From assembly GCA_030149815.1 (NCBI GenBank), contig JASLHI010000005.1, forward strand, positions 119,510 through 183,509: 64,000 nucleotides of DNA, in the 5' to 3' direction. The stretch is from Aquirhabdus sp. GTDB lineage: Bacteria; Pseudomonadota; Gammaproteobacteria; Pseudomonadales; Moraxellaceae. Positions 27,257 through 36,371 of this stretch are shown here, in pieces (the first letter of the stretch is position 1; each line of letters opens with the position of its first letter). A program made the position numbers and the translations under genes. The notes beneath the pieces are model-generated. The model was not told where the DNA came from and ran no database searches. It saw only the letters and a list, made by a program, of their open reading frames with translations.

Positions 27257-27325
27257 TCTCTATTTCTTTATTTTATCAAGAAGATAAGAACAATCTAAAT
27301 TTTTGCTCAAGGCATAGAGATATTT

Positions 27326-27535
27326 ATGTTGATATTGATCATTATCATTATTTTAGTATTTATATACTTCATCGGCAGTGTGTTGTGGGTGCGGCGCGTG
27401 CTTTCTGCGTCAAAATCTAAGCCAGTCGAATTAACGGCCTGTGAATTCTGCGGCATGATGGTAAACGTTGATCATGCAGTCAAAGTTCAGGGACGGATGT
27501 TTTGCTGTCAAGACCATGCTTATCATAAGCATTGA
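27326..27535 (+). CDS. PP0621-like small membrane protein with zinc-finger tail
   Basis: A 69-residue protein made of one amino-terminal transmembrane helix (residues 2-20) and a short cytoplasmic tail with CEFCG and FCCQDH, a probable zinc knuckle. This arrangement matches the PP0621 family of unknown function. GAGATATTT lies before the ATG. It may share a transcript with the yjdM gene upstream. Confidence 0.8.
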   Translation: MLILIIIIILVFIYFIGSVLWVRRVLSASKSKPVELTACEFCGMMVNVDHAVKVQGRMFCCQDHAYHKH

Positions 27536-27589
27536 TCAAGTCATGATGATGGACATCGGCAACTATGATCTTGTCTCTTTCTCGCCATC

Positions 27590-28387
27590 CTATTCAACAA
27601 TTTGCTTATCAGCGAATTGCTTCCAAAGCTCATGACCCACACGATTCAATCGAATGACATCGTTAAAGAAAGTTTCTTGTAGACTCGTATCTAAAAATGG
27701 TTCAGGCAATAGTGGATCGGTCATCATCATCGGGATGGCTTCGCGTCCGATCAGTAGTGATTCACGCGCAGCGACATCTAGTTCTAGCATGTCGGCTTGT
27801 GCGAGCCATGCCTGAATGCGCTTGCTCATTTTCTGATATTTTTGTTCAAGGGCTTTCTTATCCCAGATGCGAGTAATCGCTTTCTGATGATCCTGATCGA
27901 TGGTTTGGATGATGAAAACAGGAGCGCGTTTGTCTAGCCCCGTCGCGACAAGACGCTGACGGGTACTTTCTAAATCTTCTGCGAGATTGTCTGGTCGAAT
28001 AAATAGATCAGGTTGAAACTCTCTAAAACCATTCAAATGCAAGGTGCGTTCGCGTTTGGTTAGGGCTCCGCGATCAGAACGTCCAAGCAGTCCTGTATGT
28101 ACAGCAAGATAATGACCTGACCATGGACGGATTTGGCGAGGACCATTTGAGCGGTGGGCAACGGGTTCTGAAATTTCTTTTGCTTTTGACGTGAGGCAGT
28201 ATTCGCCGCGTCTAACGGATTCAATCAGTTGATCACTGGATAAGCGTGTCAGGGCAACACGGATATTGTTTTCACTGATGTCAAAGAGTGTCCCAGCTTG
28301 TAGGAACTGGCGGATGGTGATGGTGGTATCTGGATCGGCAAAGAGCAGATCCATGACCAGTGTGCGGGCATTATTTTTGACAGCCAT
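27590..28387 (-). CDS. PaaX family transcriptional regulator
   Basis: A 265-residue regulator with a winged helix at the start (RTLVMDLLFADPDTTITIRQF, then ENNIRVALTRLSSDQLI) and the central and carboxy-terminal PaaX domains (WSGHYLAVHTGL, LFIRPDNLAEDL). PaaX represses phenylacetate degradation genes and binds phenylacetyl-CoA. No such genes are in the window, so the target here is different or distant. It is divergent from the two desaturase genes, with a 413-bp AT-rich gap between starts, so it may control them. That link is inferred from position. Confidence 0.83.
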   Translation of the reverse strand: MAVKNNARTLVMDLLFADPDTTITIRQFLQAGTLFDISENNIRVALTRLSSDQLIESVRRGEYCLTSKAKEISEPVAHRSNGPRQIRPWSGHYLAVHTGLLGRSDRGALTKRERTLHLNGFREFQPDLFIRPDNLAEDLESTRQRLVATGLDKRAPVFIIQTIDQDHQKAITRIWDKKALEQKYQKMSKRIQAWLAQADMLELDVAARESLLIGREAIPMMMTDPLLPEPFLDTSLQETFFNDVIRLNRVGHELWKQFADKQIVE

Positions 28388-28800
28388 TAACTACCAGAGA
28401 TATGAAAAATATAACGTGGTTGAATGGTATACCGAAGGATTCATGATTACATCATTATTTTTTGCATTTTCTTTTCAGTGTGATTCGTAGTCTGGCGAAG
28501 CGTCAAATCACGTGCTGAGTGCGGTATTTTGTCCTTCATGGTAAGTTTATTGACTAAATGTGAATATAATATTTCATTTTTATGTAAAAGTTGAAATATT
28601 TGTTAATATTTAATTATTCAAAAATATGTTTTATAAACAATAATTAAATATTAATTCTTATATTTAATTACGGAATTATTTGTCTTTTAATTTAAAGTGT
28701 AATATTTTATTGACTAGGAATGTTGAATAGATATTTATCATTGTTTTTCGTTCGTTGCTTTCAATTAACCTAGCTTAAGTAGATATCAGGTGAGATCAAG
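28388..28800. other. Very AT-rich intergenic region upstream of the desaturase genes
   Basis: About 410 bp between the divergent paaX-like and desaturase genes. The part at 28540-28740 is among the most AT-rich of the window and has no open frame of note. It is the likely regulatory region for both directions. No clear operator palindrome was found. Confidence 0.5.
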
Positions 28801-29796
28801 ATGAATAGTCGAGTCAGCGTGACCGAGTTGTTTAGCCGTGAAGAAATTCAAATGTTGACGGCACGATCTGATGTTTATGGCGTTTGGGCTGTGGCATCGA
28901 CTTGGGCCGTGATTGGAGGGACTTTGGCGGGAGTCGGCATTCTTTGGCCTTATATGCCATGGTTCGGCAAGATTTTGATCTGCATCTTTGCGCTGATTAT
29001 TTTGGGTGGACGTCAGTTGGCGTTGGGAATCATTACCCATGATGCGGCACACGGGACTTTGTTCAAAACTAAATGGATGAATGATCATTTGGTGGATTGG
29101 CTGTGTGCGCGTCCAGTATGGAACAACTTGCATCACTATCGTCCTTATCATCTGAAACATCATGCCAAGACCTCAACCCCTGATGATCCTGACTTGATTC
29201 TCGTCGCTGGTCTGCCGACCACACGCGCTTCCATCATGCGTAAATTTGCCCGTGACATCGTGGGTATTACTGGATTGAAGTTTGTAGTAGGGCGCTTCCT
29301 GATGGATATGGGTTTTATGGAGTGGTCGGTAACCAGTGAAGTCAAATGGTTACCTCAGACTGGACGTCAATGGTGGGATTATCCAGTAACCTTTATCCGT
29401 AATAGTGGTCGTTCCATCCTGATGAATGGGTTGTTGTTCTCAGTGCTATGGGCAGCGGGCGCGCCTGCCCTTTACGGTCTATGGCTGCTTGCTTATATCA
29501 CACCGTTTCCGCTGTTTATCCGCATTCGTTCGATGGCTGAGCATGCTGATCGTGAGACCTCATCTGATGTGCTGAAAAATACACGCACGACTAAAGCGGG
29601 ATTTATCGCACGTGCGTTGGTCGCGCCGATCAATGTCAACTTTCATATCGAACATCATCTGATGGCATCAGTGCCTTATTTCCGCTTGCCAAAAATGCAT
29701 CGCATGTTGCGCGAACGGGGCTATGTGCCAGAGGCACCAGGATATTTTGAGGTGCTGGATCAATTATCGAGCAAAACAAAAGCCGAAGTCATTTGA
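28801..29796 (+). CDS. Fatty acid desaturase family protein, copy 1
   Basis: A 331-residue membrane di-iron enzyme of the fatty acid desaturase/hydroxylase superfamily. The three histidine boxes are intact: HDAAHGT (80-86), HLKHH (117-121, within a longer His-rich stretch) and HIEHH near residue 282. Hydrophobic segments lie at about 28-48, 57-78 and 200-240. Such enzymes introduce double bonds or hydroxyls using O2 and electrons from a ferredoxin or similar partner. The substrate is not evident. A clear paralogue follows 12 bp after the stop, so the two are cotranscribed. Confidence 0.85.
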   Translation: MNSRVSVTELFSREEIQMLTARSDVYGVWAVASTWAVIGGTLAGVGILWPYMPWFGKILICIFALIILGGRQLALGIITHDAAHGTLFKTKWMNDHLVDWLCARPVWNNLHHYRPYHLKHHAKTSTPDDPDLILVAGLPTTRASIMRKFARDIVGITGLKFVVGRFLMDMGFMEWSVTSEVKWLPQTGRQWWDYPVTFIRNSGRSILMNGLLFSVLWAAGAPALYGLWLLAYITPFPLFIRIRSMAEHADRETSSDVLKNTRTTKAGFIARALVAPINVNFHIEHHLMASVPYFRLPKMHRMLRERGYVPEAPGYFEVLDQLSSKTKAEVI

Positions 29797-29808
29797 AAGG
29801 TAATACCG

Positions 29809-30819
29809 ATGAATCACGATGAAGTTTATGCTGACAATACGATTACACGCCGTAAGATTAGCGAGATTTTTAGCAAAGAGGAAATTCGTGCGCTCACTCA
29901 ACGTTCAGATGTGCGTGGTGCAGTGGCAATCGTTTCGACTTGGGCGGTGATTGGCGCTACTTTCGCTGCGATGGCATGGGCGACATCACAGCCTTGGCAA
30001 GTCGCAGTACCAGTTTGCGTTACTGGTAGTGCTGTGCTGGGTGGACGTCAGTTGGGACTCGCGATTCTGACACATGAGGCTGCACACAATACCTTGTTTA
30101 ATCAGCGTGAACTGAACAATTGGCTGACGGATTGGCTCTGTGGTCGTCCGATAGGACTCGATGTAGAGAAGTATCGCGCGCATCATTTTATTCACCATGC
30201 CAAGACGGGTACGCTGGAAGATACTGATATTTCTCTGGTTGAAGGTTTGCCGACCACAAGGCGTTCACTTACACGCAAATTTATGCGTGATCTGAGTGGT
30301 ATCACAGGTGCAAAGTTTCTGCTTGGTCGTGTGCTGATGGATGCTGAGGTGTTGAAGTGGACAGTTGCATCCAAGGTTGAAAAACTACCGAAGAACGATC
30401 GTGGTTTAATGGATTATCTAAAGGCATATATCAAAAATGCTGCGCCAACAATTCTCACGAATGCCGCCATTTTCGTCGCTCTTTGGGCGGTAGGCCATCC
30501 GAAGTTGTATCTGGCATGGGTGGCGGCTTACATGATTCCCTATCCGTTCCTTATACGTGTGCGTGCTTTAGCGGAACATGCGGGTACTGAGATGACGACG
30601 GATATGTTTAAAAACACGCGTACAACGAAGGCGGGCTGGATTGCGCGGGCTTTTGTCGCGCCGTTTAATGTGAATTTTCATATTGAGCATCATGTGTTGG
30701 CTTCGGTGCCTTTTTACCGTTTACCACAGATGCATCAGATGCTCCGCGAACGCGAGATTGTCGATGCGCCGCCAACTTATATGGCAGTGATGAAAATTGT
30801 GTCCTCGGCTGTTGAGTAA
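29809..30819 (+). CDS. Fatty acid desaturase family protein, copy 2
   Basis: A 336-residue paralogue of the preceding gene, about half identical by eye across its length, with all three histidine boxes (HEAAHNT, HFIHH and HIEHH). AAAGGT precedes the ATG. The pair arose by tandem duplication and probably acts on related but different acyl substrates, or as a heteromer. No electron-donor gene sits in the unit. The NAD(P)H-quinone oxidoreductase-like gene 150 bp downstream is on the same strand but not clearly linked. Confidence 0.85.
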   Translation: MNHDEVYADNTITRRKISEIFSKEEIRALTQRSDVRGAVAIVSTWAVIGATFAAMAWATSQPWQVAVPVCVTGSAVLGGRQLGLAILTHEAAHNTLFNQRELNNWLTDWLCGRPIGLDVEKYRAHHFIHHAKTGTLEDTDISLVEGLPTTRRSLTRKFMRDLSGITGAKFLLGRVLMDAEVLKWTVASKVEKLPKNDRGLMDYLKAYIKNAAPTILTNAAIFVALWAVGHPKLYLAWVAAYMIPYPFLIRVRALAEHAGTEMTTDMFKNTRTTKAGWIARAFVAPFNVNFHIEHHVLASVPFYRLPQMHQMLREREIVDAPPTYMAVMKIVSSAVE

Positions 30820-30971
30820 TTGGCTGTAATTTATCTTATATAGATTATGATGTGAATGGAAATTTATAGAGATAAGCGTTGTGAAATAACTGCTTCAGTT
30901 TTGTTTGTCTGTTGCTTTTTAATGCCTAAAAGCAGTTATGATCAACGCCATTAATTTTAGAGTTAACGCCC

Positions 30972-31676
30972 ATGAATGTTCTGATCGTCCATGCTCATCC
31001 TGAGCCACAATCTTTTACCACCTCACTCAAGTCCCTTGCGGTTGAACAACTCACAGCGGCAGGGCATACCGTGACGGTTTCTGATCTTTATGCGATGAAC
31101 TGGAATCCAGTGGCTTCTGCTGATGATTTTTCTCAGCGTAAAAATGACGATTATCTCGTTTATGCGCTGGAACAGCGTCATGGCTATGAAACCACTACGC
31201 TTGCTGCTGATGTTGCGGGTGAGATTGAAAAGATTAAAGCAGCCGATCTGATTATTTTTAACTTCCCAATTTTCTGGTTCTCTGTCCCAGCAATTCTTAA
31301 AGGCTGGATTGATCGCGTATTGGTATCAGGTCTGTGCTACGGTGGTCTGCGTTTCTATGATCGTGGTGGTTTAAAAGGCAAGAAGGCCATGCTGACGTTT
31401 ACCTTGGGTGGCCGTGAACATATGTTTGGTGCAGATGCGATACATGGCGAACTGGAAACGATGCTGCGCCCGATCTTGCGCGGTACGCTGGCTTATGTTG
31501 GACTTGAAGTTCTACCGAATTTTGCAGCGTATCATGTACCTTATATTTCCCCTGAAGCTCGCCAAGAGATTCTTGAACAATATAAAGAGCGTCTTGCTCA
31601 TCTCAATCAATTGACACCACTGACCTTCCCATCAATGGATCAGTTTGATGCCAAGCTGTATCCGCTGAAAGGATGA
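30972..31676 (+). CDS. NAD(P)H dehydrogenase (quinone)-like flavodoxin-fold protein
   Basis: A 234-residue soluble flavoprotein. It has the NQO1/MdaB-type start NVLIVHAHPEPQSFTTSL with its FMN/FAD-phosphate loop, the NFPIFWFSVPAILKGWIDRV active-site region (about 97-116) and the TLGGREHMFG loop. These enzymes make two-electron reductions of quinones, limiting radical formation. It lies downstream of the desaturase pair with its own probable promoter in the 150-bp gap. Confidence 0.88.
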   Translation: MNVLIVHAHPEPQSFTTSLKSLAVEQLTAAGHTVTVSDLYAMNWNPVASADDFSQRKNDDYLVYALEQRHGYETTTLAADVAGEIEKIKAADLIIFNFPIFWFSVPAILKGWIDRVLVSGLCYGGLRFYDRGGLKGKKAMLTFTLGGREHMFGADAIHGELETMLRPILRGTLAYVGLEVLPNFAAYHVPYISPEARQEILEQYKERLAHLNQLTPLTFPSMDQFDAKLYPLKG

Positions 31677-31716
31677 GGTTGAAAGACTCTCTATATAAAG
31701 TTTGTATTGACGTGCG

Positions 31717-31747
31717 ATCATGCCTTTCTTGCTTTTAAAGGCGTGAT
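31717..31747. terminator. Possible terminator hairpin between convergent genes
   Basis: An 11-bp stem (ATCATGCCTTT and complement, one G-T pair) encloses a nine-base loop containing TTTT. There is no clean T-tract, so the call is tentative. Confidence 0.45.
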
Positions 31748-31822
31748 TGCTCTGTCAATACTTGCTCGATCTGATTGTTGTCGATGATTCCCACTTCATG
31801 AGAGCGCCATGCAACAGGGTAC

Positions 31823-33265
31823 TTAATGATTTGAATAGATTTCCATTTGCTTTTTGATGCTGGCAATGAGTTGATTGATTGCATTTTCAATGTCGATCGA
31901 CCATTCAAATGAGCAATTGAGTCGTAGATGATTATGATGAGTATCGTGAATGCTAAACAACTGACTAGGTGCGATGCCAATATCTACTTGAATTAAGTTT
32001 TCATAGATCTGCATACTATTGACGTGAGTCGGTAGTGTGATCCAGAGGAAGTAACCACCCGAATAATGATCAATCTCACAAGTAGCGGGCAGATGTTTTT
32101 TGAGATATTCAAAGAATCGGTTCTTATTTTTTTCAAGATTGCGTCGAAGGGTGCGTAAATGTTTTTCGTAATGATGATTGGAAATAAATTCAACTAAAGC
32201 ATTTTGCATTAATGAATTAGCTGAAATGGTACTCATGAGCTGTAAGTGCTGAATATATTTGGAAAAACGACCCGCATAAACCCAACCAATTCGGAAACTG
32301 GGGCCGAGCGTTTTAGAAAAAGAAGAACAGTGCAGCACTAAATTTTGTTGATCATAGTATTTCATCGAGAGCGGTTTGGCTCCGCGATAAAACAATTCTT
32401 CGTATACATCATCTTCGATCAGATAAATTTGATACTCATGTAATAACTTCGCGATTTGATATTTAATTTTTTCACTGACTGTAAAACCAATTGGATTATG
32501 GCAATTCAGCATAAACCAGCAGACTTTTATGGGATAAGTTTTGATGGCTTGTTCAAACGCTTCCAGATCGAAACCATCTTGAGGATGCGCAGGAATCGTA
32601 ACCACTTTTAAGCCGAGTCGTTCTGCAACTTGCCATGCGCCGTAAAAAATCGTCTGTTGTAAACAGATATAGTCTCCAGGCTGAGTGATCGCCTGCAACG
32701 AGAGGTTCAGGGCATCCAGACAACCTGAGGTAATCACGATATCGTCGGGTTGTGTGGGAATGCCTTGCATACTGTAACGTTGGGCGATGAGTTTGCGTAA
32801 TTCGAGATTTCCCGGCGGTAGATTATTGTTTTGACCATAATTGTGTTTATTGCGCGTGAGTTGCCCCATGATTTGAATCAATTTTGGCGGGTTCAGTAAT
32901 AAATGATTGGGAAAAGCAGACCCTAAAGGCACGATATGATTTGGTTGAATTGATTTCAGATAATTAAAGACCAAAGAATTAATTTCAACTTTTGCATTGA
33001 GTGAGATCACGGGTTGAGTTGAAGGCGGTCTTTTAGCCGCAAATTCAGTGACCATTTCAGAGACAAAGAAGCCTGACTTCTCAACAGAATAAACCAGACC
33101 TTGAGATTCCAATTCTTGATAAGCGTTGAGGACAGTCATCAGACTTAATCCTGAACGTTGGACTTGATCGCGTAAAGAGGGGAGTTTTTCGTGTGCTTTT
33201 AAACTACCATCTTCGATAAGGCGCTTAATGTTATGTGCAAGCCGTTCAGATTTGTACATCCGCAT
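31823..33265 (-). CDS. MocR-type PLP-dependent regulator (GntR-aminotransferase fusion)
   Basis: A 480-residue regulator with an amino-terminal GntR winged helix (ERLAHNIKRLIEDG, then KLPSLRDQVQRSGLSLMTVLNAYQEL), a linker and a full class I aminotransferase domain. The PLP-lysine site is SSFSKTLGPSFRIGW. Such proteins sense amino acids, PLP or related amines and control nearby genes. Upstream on the same strand there is only a repeat region and then the cytochrome bd operon reading away from it, so its target is not obvious. Confidence 0.88.
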   Translation of the reverse strand: MRMYKSERLAHNIKRLIEDGSLKAHEKLPSLRDQVQRSGLSLMTVLNAYQELESQGLVYSVEKSGFFVSEMVTEFAAKRPPSTQPVISLNAKVEINSLVFNYLKSIQPNHIVPLGSAFPNHLLLNPPKLIQIMGQLTRNKHNYGQNNNLPPGNLELRKLIAQRYSMQGIPTQPDDIVITSGCLDALNLSLQAITQPGDYICLQQTIFYGAWQVAERLGLKVVTIPAHPQDGFDLEAFEQAIKTYPIKVCWFMLNCHNPIGFTVSEKIKYQIAKLLHEYQIYLIEDDVYEELFYRGAKPLSMKYYDQQNLVLHCSSFSKTLGPSFRIGWVYAGRFSKYIQHLQLMSTISANSLMQNALVEFISNHHYEKHLRTLRRNLEKNKNRFFEYLKKHLPATCEIDHYSGGYFLWITLPTHVNSMQIYENLIQVDIGIAPSQLFSIHDTHHNHLRLNCSFEWSIDIENAINQLIASIKKQMEIYSNH

Positions 33266-33308
33266 TTGTCCCGTTCAATATCGGTTTTCAATATAAACTA
33301 TTACACTC

Positions 33309-33398
33309 CAAGAACACTGAGTTCGTCGAAGTGTGGGTTTGTATAGCGATTCCAATAAGTAAAAAATCATAGACTGAGCAGAGTCGAAGTAACGGAAT
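33309..33398. repeat. Two degraded copies of the TGAGCTTGTCGAA repeat in direct orientation
   Basis: CACTGAGTTCGTCGAAGTG near 33316 and GACTGAGCAGAGTCGAAGT near 33373 resemble the arm of the MITE-like elements at 14.2 and 37.6 kb. They lie in the 200-bp gap upstream of the MocR-type gene. Confidence 0.5.
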
Positions 33399-33469
33399 TA
33401 GATATCGTACATTTTCAGCTCAATGTCCTAGAATGAGTAACGTCATTTGCGAGGATAGCTGTCACTGAT

Positions 33470-33601
33470 CTAGTAAGCAAAATAGAGCAGTACTCGAAAC
33501 AAACCTGAGATCACTGCCAAGCCCAGAAACCCGACTAACCATAGCACAATAAACCATTGTGCTGGGGTCGGTCTGATATTCATTATATTCAGTTTCTTCA
33601 T
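33470..33601 (-). CDS. DUF2474 small subunit of CIO-type cytochrome bd oxidase
   Basis: A 43-residue protein consisting of a short basic start (MKKLNIMNIRPTPAQW) and one transmembrane helix (FIVLWLVGFLGLAVISGLF). Size, topology and place directly after cydB match DUF2474 proteins, the small third subunits of cyanide-insensitive-type bd oxidases, comparable to CydX. A very strong GAGGAG site lies seven bases before the ATG, and the gene begins 11 bp after the cydB stop. It probably stabilises the oxidase. Confidence 0.85.
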   Translation of the reverse strand: MKKLNIMNIRPTPAQWFIVLWLVGFLGLAVISGLFRVLLYFAY

Positions 33602-33612
33602 GTCTTTACTCC

Positions 33613-34617
33613 TCAATGATAACCCTCATCACCAATCCGTACTTTGTCGCGAAATACCCAGTACGACATGATGGTGTATACGATAATGATCGGAATTAGA
33701 ATGACCGCGCCAACCAGTGCAAATATTTGGCTAGAACGAGGCGAGGCTGCATCCCAGATCGTGACAGAAGGTGGAATGATATACGGATATAAACTGATGA
33801 CAAACCCAGTAAATGCCAGAAAAACCAGTGCCAATGTATACACAAAAGGTTTGTGATCTTGCTGCTTTTTACAGGCGGTAAAGATCAATGTCACAAACAC
33901 ACAGACGAGAATCGGCACAGGTGAGAAATAAAATAGGTTCGGTAGCGAGAACCAACGCGCCGCAATTTCTGGATGAGTCAGCGGCGTATAGATGCTCACC
34001 GCACCAAACGTGATGAGCAGTACCCAAATGAGTTTTGGCATCAATTGGTACATTTTTTGGCGTAAATCATGATCGGTTTTTAAGATCAACCAGCCACAAC
34101 CTAAAGCCGCATACATCGCCAGTACCCCAAAACCTGTAAAGATCGAGAATGGCGTCAGCCAATCCAGTGCATGTCCTGAGAATATGCCATGAGTTGTTTG
34201 AATGCCCTGAATATACGCACCCAAAATCATCCCTTGGAAGAAGCTGGCGAATATCGATCCCCAAATAAAAGCTTGATCCCATAATGGTTTGGTACGATTA
34301 GCCTTAAACCTGAATTCAAATGCCACTCCTCGAAAGATTAACGCAATCACCATGAATATGATGGGTAAATACAATGCGGAAAGCACGGTGGAGTAAACCA
34401 AAGGAAATGCCGCATAGAGCCCTGCTCCGCCGAGTACCATCCACGTTTCGTTACCATCCCAGACTGGTGCGACGGTGTTCATCATGACATCCCGTTCATC
34501 ACTGCTTTGGATGAACGGAAACAGAATCCCAATCCCCAGATCAAAGCCATCCATGATGACGTAAATCAATACGCCCAGCCCAATGATGCCCACCCAAATT
34601 AAAGAGAGATCAATCAT
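33613..34617 (-). CDS. cydB: Cytochrome bd ubiquinol oxidase subunit II
   Basis: A 334-residue integral membrane protein with about nine hydrophobic helices and the subunit II signatures FDLGIGILFPF and WDGNETWMVLGGAGLYAAFP. It pairs with subunit I to form the quinol oxidase that reduces O2 to water without proton pumping. The start at 34617 overlaps the last eight bases of cydA and has AGGAG seven bases upstream. An ATG 24 bases further up is unsupported. The DUF2474 subunit follows. Confidence 0.95.
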   Translation of the reverse strand: MIDLSLIWVGIIGLGVLIYVIMDGFDLGIGILFPFIQSSDERDVMMNTVAPVWDGNETWMVLGGAGLYAAFPLVYSTVLSALYLPIIFMVIALIFRGVAFEFRFKANRTKPLWDQAFIWGSIFASFFQGMILGAYIQGIQTTHGIFSGHALDWLTPFSIFTGFGVLAMYAALGCGWLILKTDHDLRQKMYQLMPKLIWVLLITFGAVSIYTPLTHPEIAARWFSLPNLFYFSPVPILVCVFVTLIFTACKKQQDHKPFVYTLALVFLAFTGFVISLYPYIIPPSVTIWDAASPRSSQIFALVGAVILIPIIIVYTIMSYWVFRDKVRIGDEGYH

Positions 34618-36067
34618 GACGTTTCTCCTGTGTATTTGCATTTATATCTGTATCTGAATCAATACTTTCATCGACCGCACTTAATGGACGCATCGGGGTT
34701 TTGAAATGTCCTAGACCAGCGACTTCAGGGTTTTGTGGATAGATAAATTCGGGACCTTTGATGAGCAGTTTCAAGATGTAGTAAATGCCAGTGCCAAATA
34801 CAATCGTGTATACCACCACGAAAATGATTAACGTTAATCCGACTTGATCGGCTGATACGTTGTGCGATAAACCCTCTTGGGTGCGCATGACACCGTAAAC
34901 AATCCACGGTTGGCGTCCGACTTCAGTGGTTACCCAACCCGCCAATAAAGCGATATATCCTGTTGGACCCATCACCAGCGCGAATTTGTAATACCAAGCT
35001 GACGTAAAGAGTTGATTTCGTTTTCTTAACCATAAAGCGACTAGGGATAACATGACCATCAACATGCCCATGCCGACCATAATTCTGAAACTCCAGAAGA
35101 TAATCAGCGCATTCGGACGGTTTTCTGGGGCGAAGTCTTTTAAACCTGTGACTTTGCCAGACAACGTGTGTGTGAGAATCATGCTGCCTAAATTTGGAAT
35201 GCCTATCTCGAATAGATTTCGTTCATTTTTCATGTCGGGAATGGCAAATAAGAGTAAAGGCATGCCCTGATCATGATTGGTTTCCCAATGTCCCTCGATC
35301 GCCGCTAGTTTTGCGGGTTGATATTTCAGCGTATTTAAGCCGTGATGATCACCAATAAAAACTTGTGCAACGGACGTGATCAAAACCATCCACAATCCCA
35401 GAGAGAACGATTTCTTGACTAGCTCATCGCGGCGACCTTTCATTAAATGCCACGCCGATGCGCCGACAACCAATAAGCCTGAAGCAAGAAAGCTTGCCAT
35501 CGCCATATGAGCAAAGCGATACGGAAAGGAGGGATTGAAGACGATGGCCCACCAATCTTTAGGCACAATAATTCCGTTTTCTATGGCAAATCCTTGTGGT
35601 GTCTGCATCCAACTGTTGGACGATAAAATCCAGAACATGGAAATACAAGTACCAATCGCAACCATAAGCGTTGCAAAGAAATGCGCTTTTGGACTGACGC
35701 GTCCCCAGCCAAAGAGCATAATCCCAAGGAAACCCGCTTCCAGAAAGAATGCACTCAACACTTCATAGGTCAGCAAAGGACCAGTAATGCTTCCCGCGAC
35801 ACGAGAAAACTCACTCCAGTTCGTGCCAAATTGGTAGCTCATGACTACACCAGAGACCACGCCCATACTGAAAGCGACGGCAAAGATTTTGATCCAGTAT
35901 TTAAATAAATCTTTGTAAATTGGATTTTGTGTCTTCAGCCAACGCCACTCAAGCGTTGCTAAAAAGCAAGCCAAGCCGATCGATGTGGCAGGAAAAACAA
36001 TATGAAAGGATATCGTGAACGCAAACTGGATCCTCGCAAGCTCTAAAGCTGTTAGGCCAATGTCCAT
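34610..36067 (-). CDS. cydA: Cytochrome bd ubiquinol oxidase subunit I (CIO type)
   Basis: A 485-residue integral membrane protein that carries hemes b558, b595 and d. Visible signatures are the amino-terminal FAFTISFHIVFPA with its heme-ligand histidine, GRQPWIVYGVMRT in the carboxy third, and the substrate-proximal region between. The quinol loop is short and the protein is clearly shorter than E. coli CydA, as in cyanide-insensitive oxidases (CioA). The ATG at 36067 follows AGGAGAGATTTG. A TTG one codon upstream also keeps the frame. The charged, acidic tail overlaps cydB. Confidence 0.95.
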   Translation of the reverse strand: MDIGLTALELARIQFAFTISFHIVFPATSIGLACFLATLEWRWLKTQNPIYKDLFKYWIKIFAVAFSMGVVSGVVMSYQFGTNWSEFSRVAGSITGPLLTYEVLSAFFLEAGFLGIMLFGWGRVSPKAHFFATLMVAIGTCISMFWILSSNSWMQTPQGFAIENGIIVPKDWWAIVFNPSFPYRFAHMAMASFLASGLLVVGASAWHLMKGRRDELVKKSFSLGLWMVLITSVAQVFIGDHHGLNTLKYQPAKLAAIEGHWETNHDQGMPLLLFAIPDMKNERNLFEIGIPNLGSMILTHTLSGKVTGLKDFAPENRPNALIIFWSFRIMVGMGMLMVMLSLVALWLRKRNQLFTSAWYYKFALVMGPTGYIALLAGWVTTEVGRQPWIVYGVMRTQEGLSHNVSADQVGLTLIIFVVVYTIVFGTGIYYILKLLIKGPEFIYPQNPEVAGLGHFKTPMRPLSAVDESIDSDTDINANTQEKRHD

Positions 36068-36371
36068 CAAATCTCTCCTGTAAGAGTCGTTTATTTAATC
36101 AGCGAAATTGAACATAAACGGATTTTCTTACATCAATCACACGATTTACAGATATAGGAAATTTAATAAAAACTATAACAGATGGATGCGAGTGGGTAGT
36201 TTCTGGGTGATAAAAGCGAAAAATTTGATTGATAAAAGCACTGTATTGCTAAAAGAGCATTTTTCTAAGGATTGGTCCATTGTGGGGTAGCTGGTTCTGT
36301 TATATTTTTTGTCGTTGAGTCTGTAGCTTTCAATATCGTGATGTCGCAGAGAAAATAATCATCATTCACCG
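36068..36371. other. Intergenic region between cydA and a hypothetical gene
   Basis: About 300 bp between divergent genes, AT-rich. It contains ATCAATCACACGAT near 36134, which could be a weak regulator site, but I saw no clear ANR/FNR box. A 60-codon frame inside it has no protein-like features. Confidence 0.4.

Noticed and set aside
36068..36371. FNR/ANR box upstream of the bd oxidase
   Set aside because: Only partial matches to TTGAT-N4-ATCAA. None with good symmetry or placement.
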